Source: Lineus longissimus (taxonomy: Eukaryota; Nemertea; Pilidiophora; Heteronemertea; Lineidae). Taken from it: DNA of 64,000 nt. The notes under the pieces are model-generated. The model did not search any database, was not told the DNA's origin, and saw only the letters and a program-made list of their open reading frames with translations. The stretch is from positions 18,414,001 to 18,478,000 of the forward strand of contig NC_088316.1 of assembly GCF_910592395.1 (NCBI RefSeq). The letters run 5' to 3'. This document shows, one piece after another, positions 1-13,100 of this stretch. The position numbers were made by a program, and so were the translations under genes. Each line of letters begins with the position of its first letter. The first letter of the stretch is position 1.

Positions 1-484
1 TTGTCAATTGCTACATGTATAAAGAGTTTCATTTTCTTTATGATTACCAAGTAAGTGCATGAAATTCTATAATTTAAATGTTGTCTGCTTTCTTTGGCTT
101 TAAAATCACATTGATCCGCTTCATGCCGAGCAGACTTCTGTTGTTTCTTAGTGCAATCTTGTGCGTAATGTGTTAATTGAATAATTTATTCCACTTCTTA
201 TTTATATGTCTTAGATTCAAAGTTACAAGATTCCATGAGAAACATTATTTTCATCGTTGACAGACTCCAAGTCAAAAGATATCTAATATTATCTCTGTGA
301 GATATTTGTATTGATTTGATGAATTTTATATTGGAATATCCATCTCACCATGACTTACTAGAATAGTCAGCTGGTGACTTCATTAAATCTGTTCGTAGCT
401 TGGTCATATCATGTGAAGTTTAAACAAGTAGGGCATTGGTATAATAATTATATTGTAACTCTTAGTTAGTTTGTGGAACTACCA
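1..484. other. Intergenic, no gene seen
   Basis: AT-rich sequence with no long open frame, no recognisable protein and no clear repeat. It ends at the hairpin element beginning near 485. Confidence 0.6.
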
Positions 485-632
485 CTATAGATCCATGCAC
501 TTGATTGGGACCAACGTTTACGAAAACGTCGCGTCTCGTCACGTTACAGTAATGTAAAATGCATGGTGACGTGACGACGGCCAACACTACGTCATGTAAA
601 CGTTGTTCCCAATCAAGTGCATGAATCTATAG
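485..632. repeat. Hairpin MITE with long terminal inverted repeats
   Basis: The first ~37 bases (from CTATAGATCCATGCACTTGA) reappear in reverse complement at the end of the interval, with two mismatches in the arm. The element is about 148 bp with a CpG-containing loop and no coding capacity. Length and structure are those of a non-autonomous DNA transposon. The family is not recognised. Confidence 0.85.
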
Positions 633-1789
633 TACCTGTGCTCTTTTTTGGACTTTGAATCGACACCATGAGTGGCATGGGCAGGAGTGTAAACTCTTTC
701 GAAACCTGGTGTGCGCATGCATTTCCGGATACAAAATCTTGTAATTTTCCAACTTATGTCAATCATGGCGCCAAAGTCCTCAAAGCAGTATTTAATGGTA
801 CGTTTTTGTATAATACTGTCACATATCATTGTGCAACTCTATGCAATAAAAATTGTACATTGTAAATTATTAGAATTGCTACTAGAATGCAGGGTCAAAG
901 TCAAATCTTAAAAGGTCATGATCAGATCCCGAAATAGATGAGAATAATTGTATATAGATTAGATCAGTGTCTTGTAAATGGTGTACATTTTAGCTGTAAA
1001 GAATGTAGAATTGTTTGTGTAAAGATTTTGTAATTTTATCAAAGAGAACAAAAGCATTTTATAAAAACGAATAAAATATTTCTAAATTTTATAGAATTAT
1101 GACTTGTATTATTCAATATTTCGTGATCTTGATGTGTCTGTACATGTACTTGATTTTAAATAACTGCCTCACAAGGACTTGTGTACACTGGCCCCCAGAG
1201 TTGACATCACAACGTTGGCTCTGTGAATTGTTTCCTCCTAGCCACTTTTTAGCCAAGTGGCTATCACTTTTAGCCATATTGAGTCAGCTTTAGCCATTGC
1301 CGATCGTTTGTCCATCTTGGGGCCGACCCAGCCCACAGTAACATGTGCGAGAATGGCAGCCCGCCAGTACTGAGACTAGCCAATCAGCGAACGATTCGAG
1401 GAACCCGTGACCGGAGACTCCATGGCAACGAAGCGAGCGGGAAACTAGCCGATAATGTATGCGTAAGGCGACCAGCAGCGCCACCAAATCACCGTAGCGG
1501 CAACGGGTAGAACTAATAATGTTTGCGTAAGGCGACCAGCAGCGCCATCACTGTAGCGGCAACGGGTAGAACTACAATGCAGACCAAAGCTACCACGTGT
1601 GATAGATAGCGCGGCCGCCCACAAATATGATAAAGTTTGACTGACTAACGATCGTTCCTTGGTGCATTTGGTGTGGAAGTGGATCTTTTTGATAGACTTT
1701 GATAAATTTTCGTACAACACTATTAGGCCTACTCTCTCGCCATGAATCATGGCAATACAAATACAAGGGCCTAAGGCGGGCCTAAGGGT
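633..1789. other. Intergenic, short duplication, no gene seen
   Basis: No credible coding region. About 1190-1620 is richer in G+C and CpG than its surroundings and holds an inverted CCAAT box (GCCAATCAGCG near 1380) and the sequence CCATGGCAAC near 1421, so an unannotated promoter cannot be excluded. Inside it, 1453-1516 and 1517-1574 are a direct tandem duplication (shared core GCGTAAGGCGACCAGCAGCG). The second copy lacks several bases. Confidence 0.5.
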
Positions 1790-2640
1790 GGTGAGACCAA
1801 CTAAGATCCATCAGTCGGGCATATTCAGTGTCCACCATTCATGGGGTTCCTGGTTGTGACACCTGACCACGTCCTCCGGTTGACCTGTGCGTGTCACCTT
1901 GTAAGGGTCTATGGTAGGTGAGACCAACTAAGATCCATCAGTCGGGCATATTCAGTGTCCACCATTCATGGGGTTCCTGGTTGTGACACCTGACCACGTC
2001 CTCCGGCTGGCCTTGATGGGTACATCGTCTCACGTCGGTGGAGACAGCAACACCAATCCCGCATTGTTTGGGTGTATGCAGTGTCTAACTTGGGCTTTCT
2101 TGCTGAGACATCTACCAAATTCTTTAGCTGGCCTGGCCTGTCTTATGTCATGGGTTGATACAGCAACACAGATCCACCAGTTGGGTGTATGCAGTGTCTC
2201 CCATGGGCTGTCTGGTTGTAACGTCATACCACATCCTCCAGCTGGTTCGAGTTGGTGTATCATCTTGTATTGGTCAACAACTTTTAGCACCAACAAAGAT
2301 CCATTGGATGTCTCACATTCATGGGCTTTCTGGATGCGACATAATACCACATCCTCATGCTGGTGTATCGTCTCGTAAGGGTCTTTAGGTTGTGACACCA
2401 AGATCCATTGGTTGGGAGTATGCGGTCTCACATGGCTCTAGCTGGTTGTGACACAGACCGCATGCTCTTGCCGAGTGTGTGCAGCGTTTTTTCTTGGTTG
2501 TGCCATCACCTGTGTTCATTCTACTAGGTGTGCATGGTCCTGCATGGTCTTATTGGTTGTGACATTGACTATGTGTGATCGCCTATTTGGTGTCATCCTG
2601 AACTCCAAAACGTTTCACTTGTCACTTACTTAGCTTAGAA
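1790..2640. repeat. Degenerate ~115-127-bp minisatellite
   Basis: At least six diverged copies of one unit run head to tail. Recurring landmarks are a GATCCATCAG/GATCCATTGG block, a GTATGCAGTGTCT-like block, CATGGGCTTTCTGG and a CATCCTCCAGCTGG-like block. The first two copies (near 1794 and 1921) are nearly identical and 127 bases apart. Later units are shorter (about 115-121) and more diverged. Open frames across it on both strands are by-products of the repeat. Confidence 0.8.
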
Positions 2641-2881
2641 GTGATGCTTACAAAACAAAGGTCAATTACTGAGGTGTTTTTTATTGTATGAAATTTATAC
2701 AAGAATCTTATCGAAATATAGCACATTCTACAAAAGTTCATTCAGGATCATTATTTTACTGATTTAGCTCTCAACAAGCAGTCAAGTGGAGTATTCTGGC
2801 TTACCATCTGTGTTATACAATCTGTTGTATTACAAACTTAGATAAATGTAGTTATGGTTGACCTCGCCTGCTCTCAAATGC
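2641..2881 (-). other. Probable MED16 3' UTR with poly(A) signal
   Basis: On the minus strand, downstream of the MED16 stop, AATAAA occurs at 2685-2680, about 200 bases after the stop, a normal 3' UTR length. The mRNA end is inferred from this motif only. Confidence 0.5.
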
Positions 2882-5800
2882 CTAGGCCTTATTTTTGTAC
2901 TTGGCAAGTTTCCACTGCCCACCACACATACACATTCTGGACCAACGTTGGTCCCAAGCTTTCATGGCTACAGATTTGATGGTAGTTTTCAACAAAGAAA
3001 CATTTCCACATCTTGTGCACTCTTTGACCTTCTCTGCTGGAACATTACCCAGGTTCAACTGGTGAACACAATCACGCTTCTGAAGAGAGTGACTCTGTCC
3101 ATCAAACTGCATTGTATATGCAACCGGCTTGGACAAATGATCGGGGGTGACACCATACTCAAACCTGACAACATGCTGACTCTGCAACAACAGAAAATGG
3201 CGACCATCTTGCAGCATAATCTGCTCCATGTTTGGAATGAAAAGATGACTCTGTAACACACAGCATTCATCAATCAGGTTTTCATCAAATTCAACATTGC
3301 CATCTTTGGTAGACAACCAGACCTTCGTCAGGAGTTTGAACAATAATGCCATAATGTCAATATTAGTTGTGGTCATGAAGACAGGTGAGCAACTCTGGTT
3401 GATTAGCCCCCAAACACGGATAATGACGAGCAGCTCCCGTAACGTCATCAGCGCTGATGTATCGTGGATGATGTTTGCTCCTGGGAATGAGGATGAGGTA
3501 GCATACATCGGAACAGATGAGAGAAGGAAGAGGGTGAAGTCTGCAACCCACTGGATGAGTTGCTGTAAGGACTGTAAAGTACCTGAAAATAGAGGAACAA
3601 AATCTTAAGAACAAGAGCACAGCTGGAAGCTGTTGGATTTGGCACATATATCTCATTTTGCGATTAACTCTTCATATAATATAGCAAGAGATTTTCTTGT
3701 TAGCATAGTGGGTGGAACAGGGATGAAGAATGATAGCTTATCCCATTGTTTTTGAATGCAGTAACCAGATATGTCTAACAAGGACCCTTTGGTGTTCATC
3801 TTTCAGGTGTGATCATCTTCGGGGGTTCACTCACCTGGCTCCACAATGAATTCCTTAGTCTCCAGGTTCAGTAATATCTTATCTAGTTCTGTTTCTGTGT
3901 ATTTACTGCATGTGATGGACAACTTTTCTGCAGGGCTCTGGAACAGGACGAGATACATGTCAAAACGGTAGCAAAGAGGCTGGAGGGAAAGTAGCCCAAT
4001 TTACCAATATGAAATGTGAAACAACATCCTCGGTACCTGAAGGAGAGGCTGGGTGCCACTGGTGATTGCAGCGACAGAGGCATAGCTAATCAATAAAACA
4101 CAAAATGTAGAAATTGATTCGTCCAGAACTACGCAGGCTACTCTTGACTCTAAATATAGTCAGGCAAATATTCTCATGACCGTCAAATGATATTCACTAA
4201 AGTTTAATACCTTGTCCTGAGTGGCCAAAGACTTTGGTCTAAATATAGACTTGAAAGCTGTTGCAACTGAGTTGAGGAGCAACTTTGACAAACAGTCAGC
4301 AACTTTGGTCTGGCTGCCTAAGTTGCATCGGAAGAGTGATGCTCGCACACCCATGAACCTCGTGTACAGATACTCCTGGACAGAGTGCAGCTGTCTGTAG
4401 AAGTTATCGTGAAAACGCACGAGGACATTCTCAACTGTTCCTGGAATGAAATAAACAACTCAACAGTTTGAGACCAAGATGCTGGAGGGATATTTTGCTA
4501 CCACAACCGACTCACAAAAAGTCTACCATACAATGCTGCCATCTGCAATTGCTACTAAAGAATGGATGGTCATAATAATGGACGTATAGTGAAGATGAGT
4601 GACTAATGACTTGTAGGAGACTGTAGGATTTGTCATGACGAGTGGTCCATCGTACTGTAGCGGTTGACACCAGATGTTCAAAGCTAACCAGCAGACCAGA
4701 CCTACCTGATTTAACAAGCAACATGATGTCCCACCAATCAAATCCTGTCACCATGGCATACTCCAACAGTGATACAATGTAAACTGGTGGAAGCAGCTGC
4801 GATTGGTCCCGCAGGTTCAATGGTCGCAAAACATACAATACTCCTTGTGCATCAACAGCCACCATGCAGCATCCACTGTAAGACTGCTGAATGGCAACAG
4901 GGCAGGTGTCAATCTTGCGTTTTTTGTTGTCGATTTCTTGATTAGCTATGCCACTATCTAACGTCAAGTGGGCCATGAAATGAAAGTTCTGCTTGTTCAA
5001 CAAGTGAACGCTCCTGTCTTTAAATGCAATGACCACGTACTGTAATATACTGAGAGTTGGATCAGGAATGGACTGCATGACTGGGAACCGTGGCATGCCC
5101 ACTGCCGTTGCAACGCTGCTGTAACCTTGCTTGGCTTTTGGTACCCACTTCATCAGCGACTGCTTATTATCCATGTTCAGGTTATTGGCGTTATTCACAA
5201 ATGAGCGGTGCACCTGAAACTGCTGTTCCTGCAACTTCCAGAGTTCTAACACTGTATCGCGGTTGCTGACACAGCAGATGAACATTGTGTCTGATGCCTC
5301 AGGGGAATAGAATTTCAAGTGCATCAGTTTAACATTTGGCGAATCCTTGAATGTTGGATCTAGATGGCACCGAGGGAAGAAGCTGTAAGAGGGCTGACAA
5401 GTCATCATGACTGAATTGTGCTCCATTTTCAAACTGATGTAATAGCACAGGATGGATGAGGAGATACTACCATCACTTGTCGCAACATGAATTTGTCCAC
5501 TTTCCATAAATGATACATCAGCTAGCATGATTCGTGTTCTGACCGGCCCGAGACTTTTCGTACAGGTTGTGACAGTCTTGTCACTTTTCAACACCGACAC
5601 AGACACCTGCAACAATCACATTTTACTTCAGTTTTTATGAAAAGTGCAATGAAACAGGCCAATATTTATTCTAAAAGGGCAGCGGATAATGCCAGGATCT
5701 CAAGACAGCTATGTTTCCTCTATTCATGCCCAGTTTGATTAGTCAATAATGCACAGTATAGATGGCTCTACTAGTTCATAGACTGCACTTACTCCAGAAA

Positions 5801-6928
5801 ATCAGTTTTCACTTGGTAACTGATACTGCAGGTGGAATAATATAACTCACCAATCCTGTAGCAGTCACAACAATCCATCCATCATGTGCAACACCACCAA
5901 ACTGGCTGATGGAGGGAGCGAGTTTGCTCCGGACATACTTGTCGTTGTAATAGACAGCATCTTTCTTGTCAGCATAGAAACTGTACTGAAATGAGGAAAA
6001 ACTGATCTCATTTCCTTTACTCTATTTAAAACAATACAAAATGATGTCCAACAACCTCCAGTCAGTTCTTGTAAACACTTAGTCTATAGGGAGGACGGCA
6101 CTTACATTTATTCCTGGGTGCAGCCAAGTAGCAGTTAGGATGTCCTCTCCTTTCATATCTGCTGTTGTCTCTAACGTCCAACAGTTGATCAGATGGTCCT
6201 GAAATAGGTAAGCGGAGATCGAAATGATTGGAAAATATTTAGGATTTTCAGGTTCTCAAACGTGCTAATCCTTTTTTTGATCTTTGATCCTACTACTATT
6301 TGAGAACTGCACAAGAGCCGTTTGTTTTTCACAACCAAAATTTGTCTTTTAAAAGGAACTCACCTTCATTGCCCAAATCTGACAAACCCCAAAGCCTCCA
6401 ACCATGAGGAGTCTTCCTCCTGTGATATCCCATTCAACACTTTGGATTCTTTCATCTTGACTTGTCACCATATGTATGTCCCATGGTTTATCCAAATCAC
6501 AAACATAGAGATAGTATGACAACTTCTGGCTTTCTTTGATATTGCTGAAAATAGAAAATTACCAAAAAATCATTAATAGATTTCTGGCAGCGTTTCCGCA
6601 GGAGAACACTGCATGCAACGCCGAGCCGAGGAGGTCTTGGTCTGCTTATTCATCTTGGGCGGCCGACATTAGCACTACAGGTCTTACCTCGAGGGTCGTT
6701 ATGGAGTCAGCAAAACACATCTCAATTTTCAAAAGACCACTGTGGAAAAATCAAGCAAAATCACCTGTCAATTTTCTCCTTTATATCACTTTCATTGTTT
6801 TTCACAAGCTCTTGTGATGTGGAGAAAGCCACAACATTTCTGCAAGAAATGGAAAGGGCCGTTTTCTCATCCGAAAACCAATCTCTCGCATCATTTTTGC
6901 CCTTAGACACCGAGTACACTATTTCCAT
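2882..6928 (-). CDS. MED16: Mediator of RNA polymerase II transcription subunit 16
   Basis: MED16 is a tail-module subunit of Mediator, which links DNA-bound activators to RNA polymerase II in the nucleus. Eight exons on the minus strand: 6928-6765, 6544-6364, 6198-6106, 5985-5851, 5606-4706, 4440-4211, 3937-3835, 3582-2882. All junctions keep phase and give 835 aa, close to the vertebrate length of about 877. The start ATG has an in-frame TAG two codons upstream. Family landmarks are the N-terminal block around SCRNVVAFST, the WD-type beta-propeller, the stretch LLEYAMVTGFDWWDIMLLV, the TLQSLQQLIQWVADF block, LRELLVIIRVWGL, and a C-terminal cysteine cluster (ECTRCG ... MCMCGG, about residues 790-825) as in vertebrate MED16. 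The assignment rests on several collinear blocks. Exon ends are hand-called. Confidence 0.95.
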
Positions 6929-7105
6929 TTCCTAAATGGACAATCAAATCAGAAAATATGCTGTAAATTTCGTGGAAATCGTGATTTTGTTGACAAAGAA
7001 GCGGTTGATTTTTATTTCATGGGCGCAGCCATCTTGGTCTCGCTTAATCTCGCCGTGCGGGAGAATCTCCGAGAGTTTCTGATTCTGAAAAGAAAGGAAC
7101 TAAAG
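6929..7105. promoter_or_regulatory. Shared head-to-head promoter, MED16 / growth factor
   Basis: Only 177 bases separate the two divergent start codons, so both 5' UTRs and the core promoters must share or overlap this interval, unless unseen 5' non-coding exons exist. GCAGCCATCTTGG at 7025-7037 reads CCAAGATGGCTGC on the MED16 strand, a good YY1-type element. YY1 sites typically sit just downstream of a start site in the AAGATGGC orientation, which would place MED16 initiation near 7040-7060. No TATA box is evident. The dinucleotide CG is locally enriched around 7022-7070. Confidence 0.55.
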
Positions 7106-10100
7106 ATGCGGCTTGACAAATACATCTCAACTTTTACAGTTGTTTTTTCTCTACTCTGGACTTTCTGTTTAACAAAGGTAGGTGAAATGGCTACGCATAT
7201 TCATTTTCTAACCGATTCTCATTTTTCTCATTCTAAAACCGTTTGGAAAGAACTTTATTTTCGATTTCAATTTGTGTGATATTTCTCTCATGTGGGTCAC
7301 GTTAGTGTAGTGTATCTGGATACATTGTAATTGTATAACACCATTGGCATTACTGGAGTTACTCAAGCATGACTAAGTGGTTGTACGACATTCATTTTCT
7401 TTCGGGCTTTTAGATATGATATCAAGACTTGGTCTCATTGATAATCTTTAGAAGGCATTATTGTTGATTTGGATTATTTCATCAGTTTAACATGTTTTAT
7501 TAAGGAAAAAGGTAAGAAGAAAGAATGGTTCTGTGCAGGCAACTGTAACAGGAGAACCTCTCTATTAAGGACAACCACGGGACTGACAAGTGCTGTCCTT
7601 AATAGAGAGGTGTCCTGATTAGAAAGGTCAAATTGAATGAGAACAACCAATTTGCAACCAAAACTAGTGTCCTTAATAGAGAGGTGTCTGCAAAGGGAGG
7701 TTCAACTGTACTTCTATATTGATTAATGGCTTGACATTATTTCTCCCCTAGGTCCTACCTTTAGTCCCCTTAGCAGTCAGACAAAACTTGTTGAGAGGAA
7801 CATGGATATCTCTGCCAGTGCTCATGGCCCCAGTAATTCATTTACATTTGCATTGCACTTGATACCCCTATGATAAGTTCACCCTTGTTTACTAAGTCGT
7901 GATATTCATCACATTAAGCCTTTCAAATCGCCAGTGCCATTGCCTATCAAAATTTTATGCAAATATTTACTTCTCTTATCCAATATTTTTTTTCCGAAAA
8001 TTTAACAATGATAATCTGAAATTTGACAAGCATAAGTCATTAGATTCTGTCAAGTTGTGGGATAACGATGCTTGGCCAGCACTAACGTTATTTACAAAGT
8101 TCCTCTCCTGGGGGCGCTACAGATATATTTAAGTTATAACTGAAGGTTTGAACATGTAGAATGTCTGTGTACTCTATCTGATTCATGCAAGAATTGCCCT
8201 CTATATAGCTGAGACTGTTGGGTTGCACTTACCTGTTTGAAGCATTTCAGCTATAAATTATATCTTTTTGTTGATTTCTTCACTCAAAATAGCCTGGGAA
8301 AGATCTGATATGACTTTGAACCAAAATGAACTTTTCACAACTGATTGCTACTAAAATGTCTCTAACACCATTTGCATTGTAATGCTGATGTTTGAGGTGT
8401 GTGCTTGGGTGGATCTTTAAGGCATTGAGTTTCTAATATCGCTTATGGTGTATTCATGCAACCTGAGTGAGCACTTCAAAATTTCTTTAGTCAGTGATTT
8501 GTAATGAAGCAAACTAATAGGTGTCTTTGTTGGAAAAGTTCAATATTGTATTGAAAAGGTCAAACTTCCAGTCGAAAGCTACATTTAACATGATAACTAT
8601 TCATTTTTCTACTATTATCAGTTGAGTAATGTGTCATGGCCTCTACTCGCTTTAATTTACACCCCTGATTAAATATGCACAAAAATTGGTTGTAAGTTTT
8701 AGCGTCTGAGAATTTTTCATCTTGTGAAAATGTTGGTTATTTTCCAAATGATTGTGCCAGGAGAATTTACTAGAAAAATTTTGCACAAACATTTTATCGA
8801 AATATCTTAAAGGTACACACTGGCTTGCTTTCTTTGTCACCCTGTTCTTCCACAATTTTCTCTTATTCCCCTGCCCTTTTCATCAGTGGCAAATGCATCC
8901 CTTTTGAAGCAGAGGCTGCAACCTGCCCTTTTATTCTTTCTGCCATGCCCTTTCAGATTTACAAAATGCAAAGGGCCTTTGGAATGTTGGGGACATTGGA
9001 CACATGTGTTTTTGTCACAGATTATCAGTCACTGCCTGCAAGTTATTTTGATGAAGGCCTACTTAATTGCCTTTGTTAAATCTCTGAACAAAATCTGCTA
9101 TTCAACCTTCTTCTGTTTTGATTAGTGGTTTATTTTGTTGTTGAATGTTGTGGTTTAGCTTGTTTTTCAACATAACTGTCAAGTTTTTTCTCGTGACAGT
9201 ATGATTAAAACTGACCTTGTGAAGTGGTTTTTCCTGGGAGTTCCCTGCAAGTCATGTTAATAATAGGAGATTAGCTGTTCAATACTTGCGTGACAGCAAT
9301 TTTCTGGTGGCTTTACTCGTTTGTCTTTCATAATATTGTCTTTGGTGATTTAGGCTTATCAGAAATATTTGCACTTTTGTTTTATTCTGCCAGTCCAAAA
9401 GACATACAACTAACTTTTACTACCCTAAACAGCTAAAGAGGACTGGGTGGGAAGGTTGCAAAGAGTTGGCGTACTATATGGTTACCCAGAATGATTTTGT
9501 TTATTCAAGAAGAAGATAATTCTTCTTTATCCTACCATTGTTGAATCTGATTGTATTCAGACAAAAATAGACATTTATCTGATTTCTGAATCTGCTCATG
9601 AAAGAGTCTTGTCAACCAAAATCAAATCCTTTCTTTCAGGTCGGTCTTTGGGATACAATTAAGATTATTTTGAAACCCTCCTACGTTAGTTCTGTGGTAT
9701 ATGCCCCCAGGGTTAGGATTCTAATAGATTTGTTTGTATTTTGTAAACTTTAAGTACACAAAGTTTATTATACTTCAGATTGAAATAGTCATGATAAATA
9801 TCCATTTGTGGATTTTTTGCAATAACGTTTGATAACATTCATGAGAACAATGTGAGAAATTTCTGTCAATATTTCTTGTCAAATTACCTCAGGGGTGGTG
9901 GTGTAGTCTGGTTGAAGTATGATTTTGAATTGAATTCGTATTTCCGGGTTCAGGTTTCTTTCAAATTGATACTGTATCATATCAGGTCCAAGTTATCCTG
10001 TTAACCTTTTAAAGTCTTAAAATCCTCTCCAACTTTTCATTTTTCTGAATACTGTGTTCTGTCATAGATCAGTGGCGTAGTTTATCTAGAGCAGGGCTCA

Positions 10101-13100
10101 GAATCAGGAGCCTGTTGGTTCCCCTCCCAGGACTGAAGTACATACAAGCGCTATGTCCTCGAGTGACCTGGAAGATAGAATTACTTCAGCAGTAGGGTAT
10201 ATAGATCCTTGGTGAGATACGCTCCCATTAAACCAATTAACAGTAAGCAGACAGTCTATGCTTACGAGGTGATTAAAAAGAGTTGTTTCATTACTGAGAG
10301 GGTTAATGACAAGAGACACTACGCCACCCTCGCAGCTGTCCAATCGGTTCGGTTTCCCAGGGGATAACAGCAAAATGTGCTTAGGATTTGTACAAGAATT
10401 GCACTCAACAGCCACAAGTTGGGAAGAACTTCTTGTAAGTTTGGTTTGCTGATATAAATCCTCACATCTGAAAGTTAGGAAGAGTTTCTTGCAAGTAAAG
10501 CGAGTTTCTTGCATCCATCACTTGCATCAACTTATGATTTGTCAGCATCTCTGTATACTCGGAGGTGTTATTCTCCAGAGAGCATCTGGGACAGGATGAC
10601 ATTTTTTTGTGTACCACTAGTACAGTTTTCGGCATTATGTTACCTTCTAAACTGAACTCATGTTTACTTCGTAAGGTCAGCTCTGATGTATCTCTGGTGT
10701 TGCTTTCTCCGAATGAACTTGTTTTCGTCAGTTTCTACTGACCTACTCCAATGACCTTTTCCTTCATTATGCATCATTGCTTCATTATAAACTTGAAAAT
10801 GTTGATCTTAATCTTGAACAACAACTTCAAGTTGACCTGGAGATCAAATTTCCTGAGAACTTTTTCCAAGGCCGTTGCAAGAGGATGTAGCATTATAGTC
10901 GTAGTAGACCCAGTCTTCCATCCTTCTGTGGCTCTGTAACCTTGATAATATTTTCAACCATGAACCATTAAACTTGAAAATAACCAAAAATGTGTATTGC
11001 AGCTGATTAACATCTCAGAGTCTTAATTTTTTTGCGTTTGTCAATAATGCATGCTTCCCTTTGATTATTTTCAGCAAAAAGTGAGAGAATTGCCATACCA
11101 TGGACGCATGCATACATTTTCATCAAATAGAAGAACGAAGCATGTTCAGTTTCCAACACATTCACAGAAATCTATACCAGAATCGGAAAGGGGAAGAGAT
11201 GTGGTACTTATATTGAGTTTCACCCTTGTCACCCAGAATTGGCTTTGCATTCAAGTACACCGTCCTTGTTCTGTCCATGAAGTGTGCCATGCACAGACTA
11301 GCGTGTTTTGTCGTGGAGGTGGGCAATATTTGTTGCTACAATGAGTGATTAAAAGATTGCTGGGCTGTGGGCTAAACTCCTTGTCGCAGTACAGACATAT
11401 TTTATGTTTATTGCATGTCACTGCGATGACTGATTTTTGTTGCCCGCCTTCATGATTCTGCAGACGAGCAACTTAGATTACTAAAAGACAGGACAGTTTC
11501 TGTGTGTGCTGATTGTACAGGTGATTTTGGTTAACCTAGGTGAAGTCTTGTCGCATACTTTCAAACTGCATAAAGTCTTTAGATACTCGCTAACATCACT
11601 TTAGGTACTGAATCCCCTGCACACTATGTTTGGAGCCGCAGACTTTCTGTGCTTGAAAAATTTCAGAACGTGTGACAAGGGAACATTTAACAGGTAACAG
11701 AAATATTTATGGGGCATTGGAACTAATTTCAACAACAGGATTTGTCTAAAGCTTACCACCCGTGAGATCTAACTGTCTTACTTCTACTTTCAATGATTAG
11801 AAGTGTCTTTAGAATAATCTTTCCGACCACGGTAGAGTTCTTTTGTCAGAGTCATGAAACTGACTTCTTTGAACCAATCCAGATCAAAAGATGAGACTCA
11901 GATTTCAGTGTATAAAGCATGTCTATGAACTCAGAAATATCATAGTAATATTGATCTTTTTAGAGGAGGGAACTTATGATCTTTTTGAGACACCGAGGGA
12001 TAATAATAAAAGAACTTAGCATGTTGTGTATAGGGAATTAAAAGGGATGCATTTTTTGTCGGATTAAGGGCTGGGGGAGGGGCGGCGGTATATAATGGAT
12101 GAACTTAACAGTGGTGTGAGTGAGATGGCCCTTTAGTTTCATGCCTGTGGATATACTTCTTTCAATAAGCCTCGATCACCAAGTTGAAAGGTGCATCATA
12201 CAAGTGCTGTCAATCTGATAGAAAACAGTAGAGTCAACATGCCTTGGTTTAGGGGATCATATCAATTACCCATTCAAGTCGCTAAGACAAGATTCTAACC
12301 ACGACACCAGTCATCTCAGCTTTCAATCTGGCATTATTGTTGTTATGATTATGACATTGGAAGTTTTGGGCTTTTCTGCAACCTGAATGTGGGGAGGTAC
12401 CTAACATTAGATATCACGATGTCTGCTTTGACAACTGCATATCTAACACAAAATCCTAGTCAAAAGAATTTTGCACTTTGGCATTTGCCATTTGTGCCAT
12501 CCCAAGTCATAATTGGCCATAAAATACCCTATTATAAAAGTAAAAGAAAACGCCTTTTGAAATATTCTTTACTGCATAAAATTGATGTTGAATGGCTGGC
12601 CATACAGCCAAGGTAATTTATAAATGTATATTTGGAAGATTCAAAAGTTTCTCGCTCACAGATGCCTTGGTATTTCATAGTAAGCTTTATTTACCAAACG
12701 ATGTTGGAATTCTCCTTGTCCTCGTCTTGAGCATTGTCCGCGATGTCATTTATGAAAAGACCGCATACCTTCACGATTTGTTCAACAAATTTGAATAACA
12801 TACACATACTATGAGGCCAGAATTTGTTTATTTTTTGGTTGGCAAATCTTTTCACGAGGGTTTGTCGATATCTTAGCATTTTGAAAAAGTGAGAACCAGA
12901 AGGCCATGATAACATCACTTTAACTCTTTCACTGCCAGGTCCAGAAATGCCTACATGAGTACATGCTGTCGACTGAAATTCCTTTCAAATCAAGTGAGCA
13001 CGATGGCCCCTGCCCATTTCATGAGTATTCATTCTCAAAGATCGAGTGTCAAAATGTGTGTGATATGCTGTACCTTTCACAAATACAACTTATGCTGTGT

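Noticed and set aside
1968-2431. Overlapping long frames on both strands
   Set aside because: They lie within the ~120-bp minisatellite and show no protein-like character.
7019-7105. Upstream in-frame ATG of the growth factor
   Set aside because: It would place 29 charged residues before the signal peptide; the downstream ATG gives a normal secretory N-terminus.
10104-10514. 136-codon minus-strand frame in growth-factor intron 1
   Set aside because: No recognisable motif, no splice context, and intron location; could be an old repeat but nothing supports a gene.
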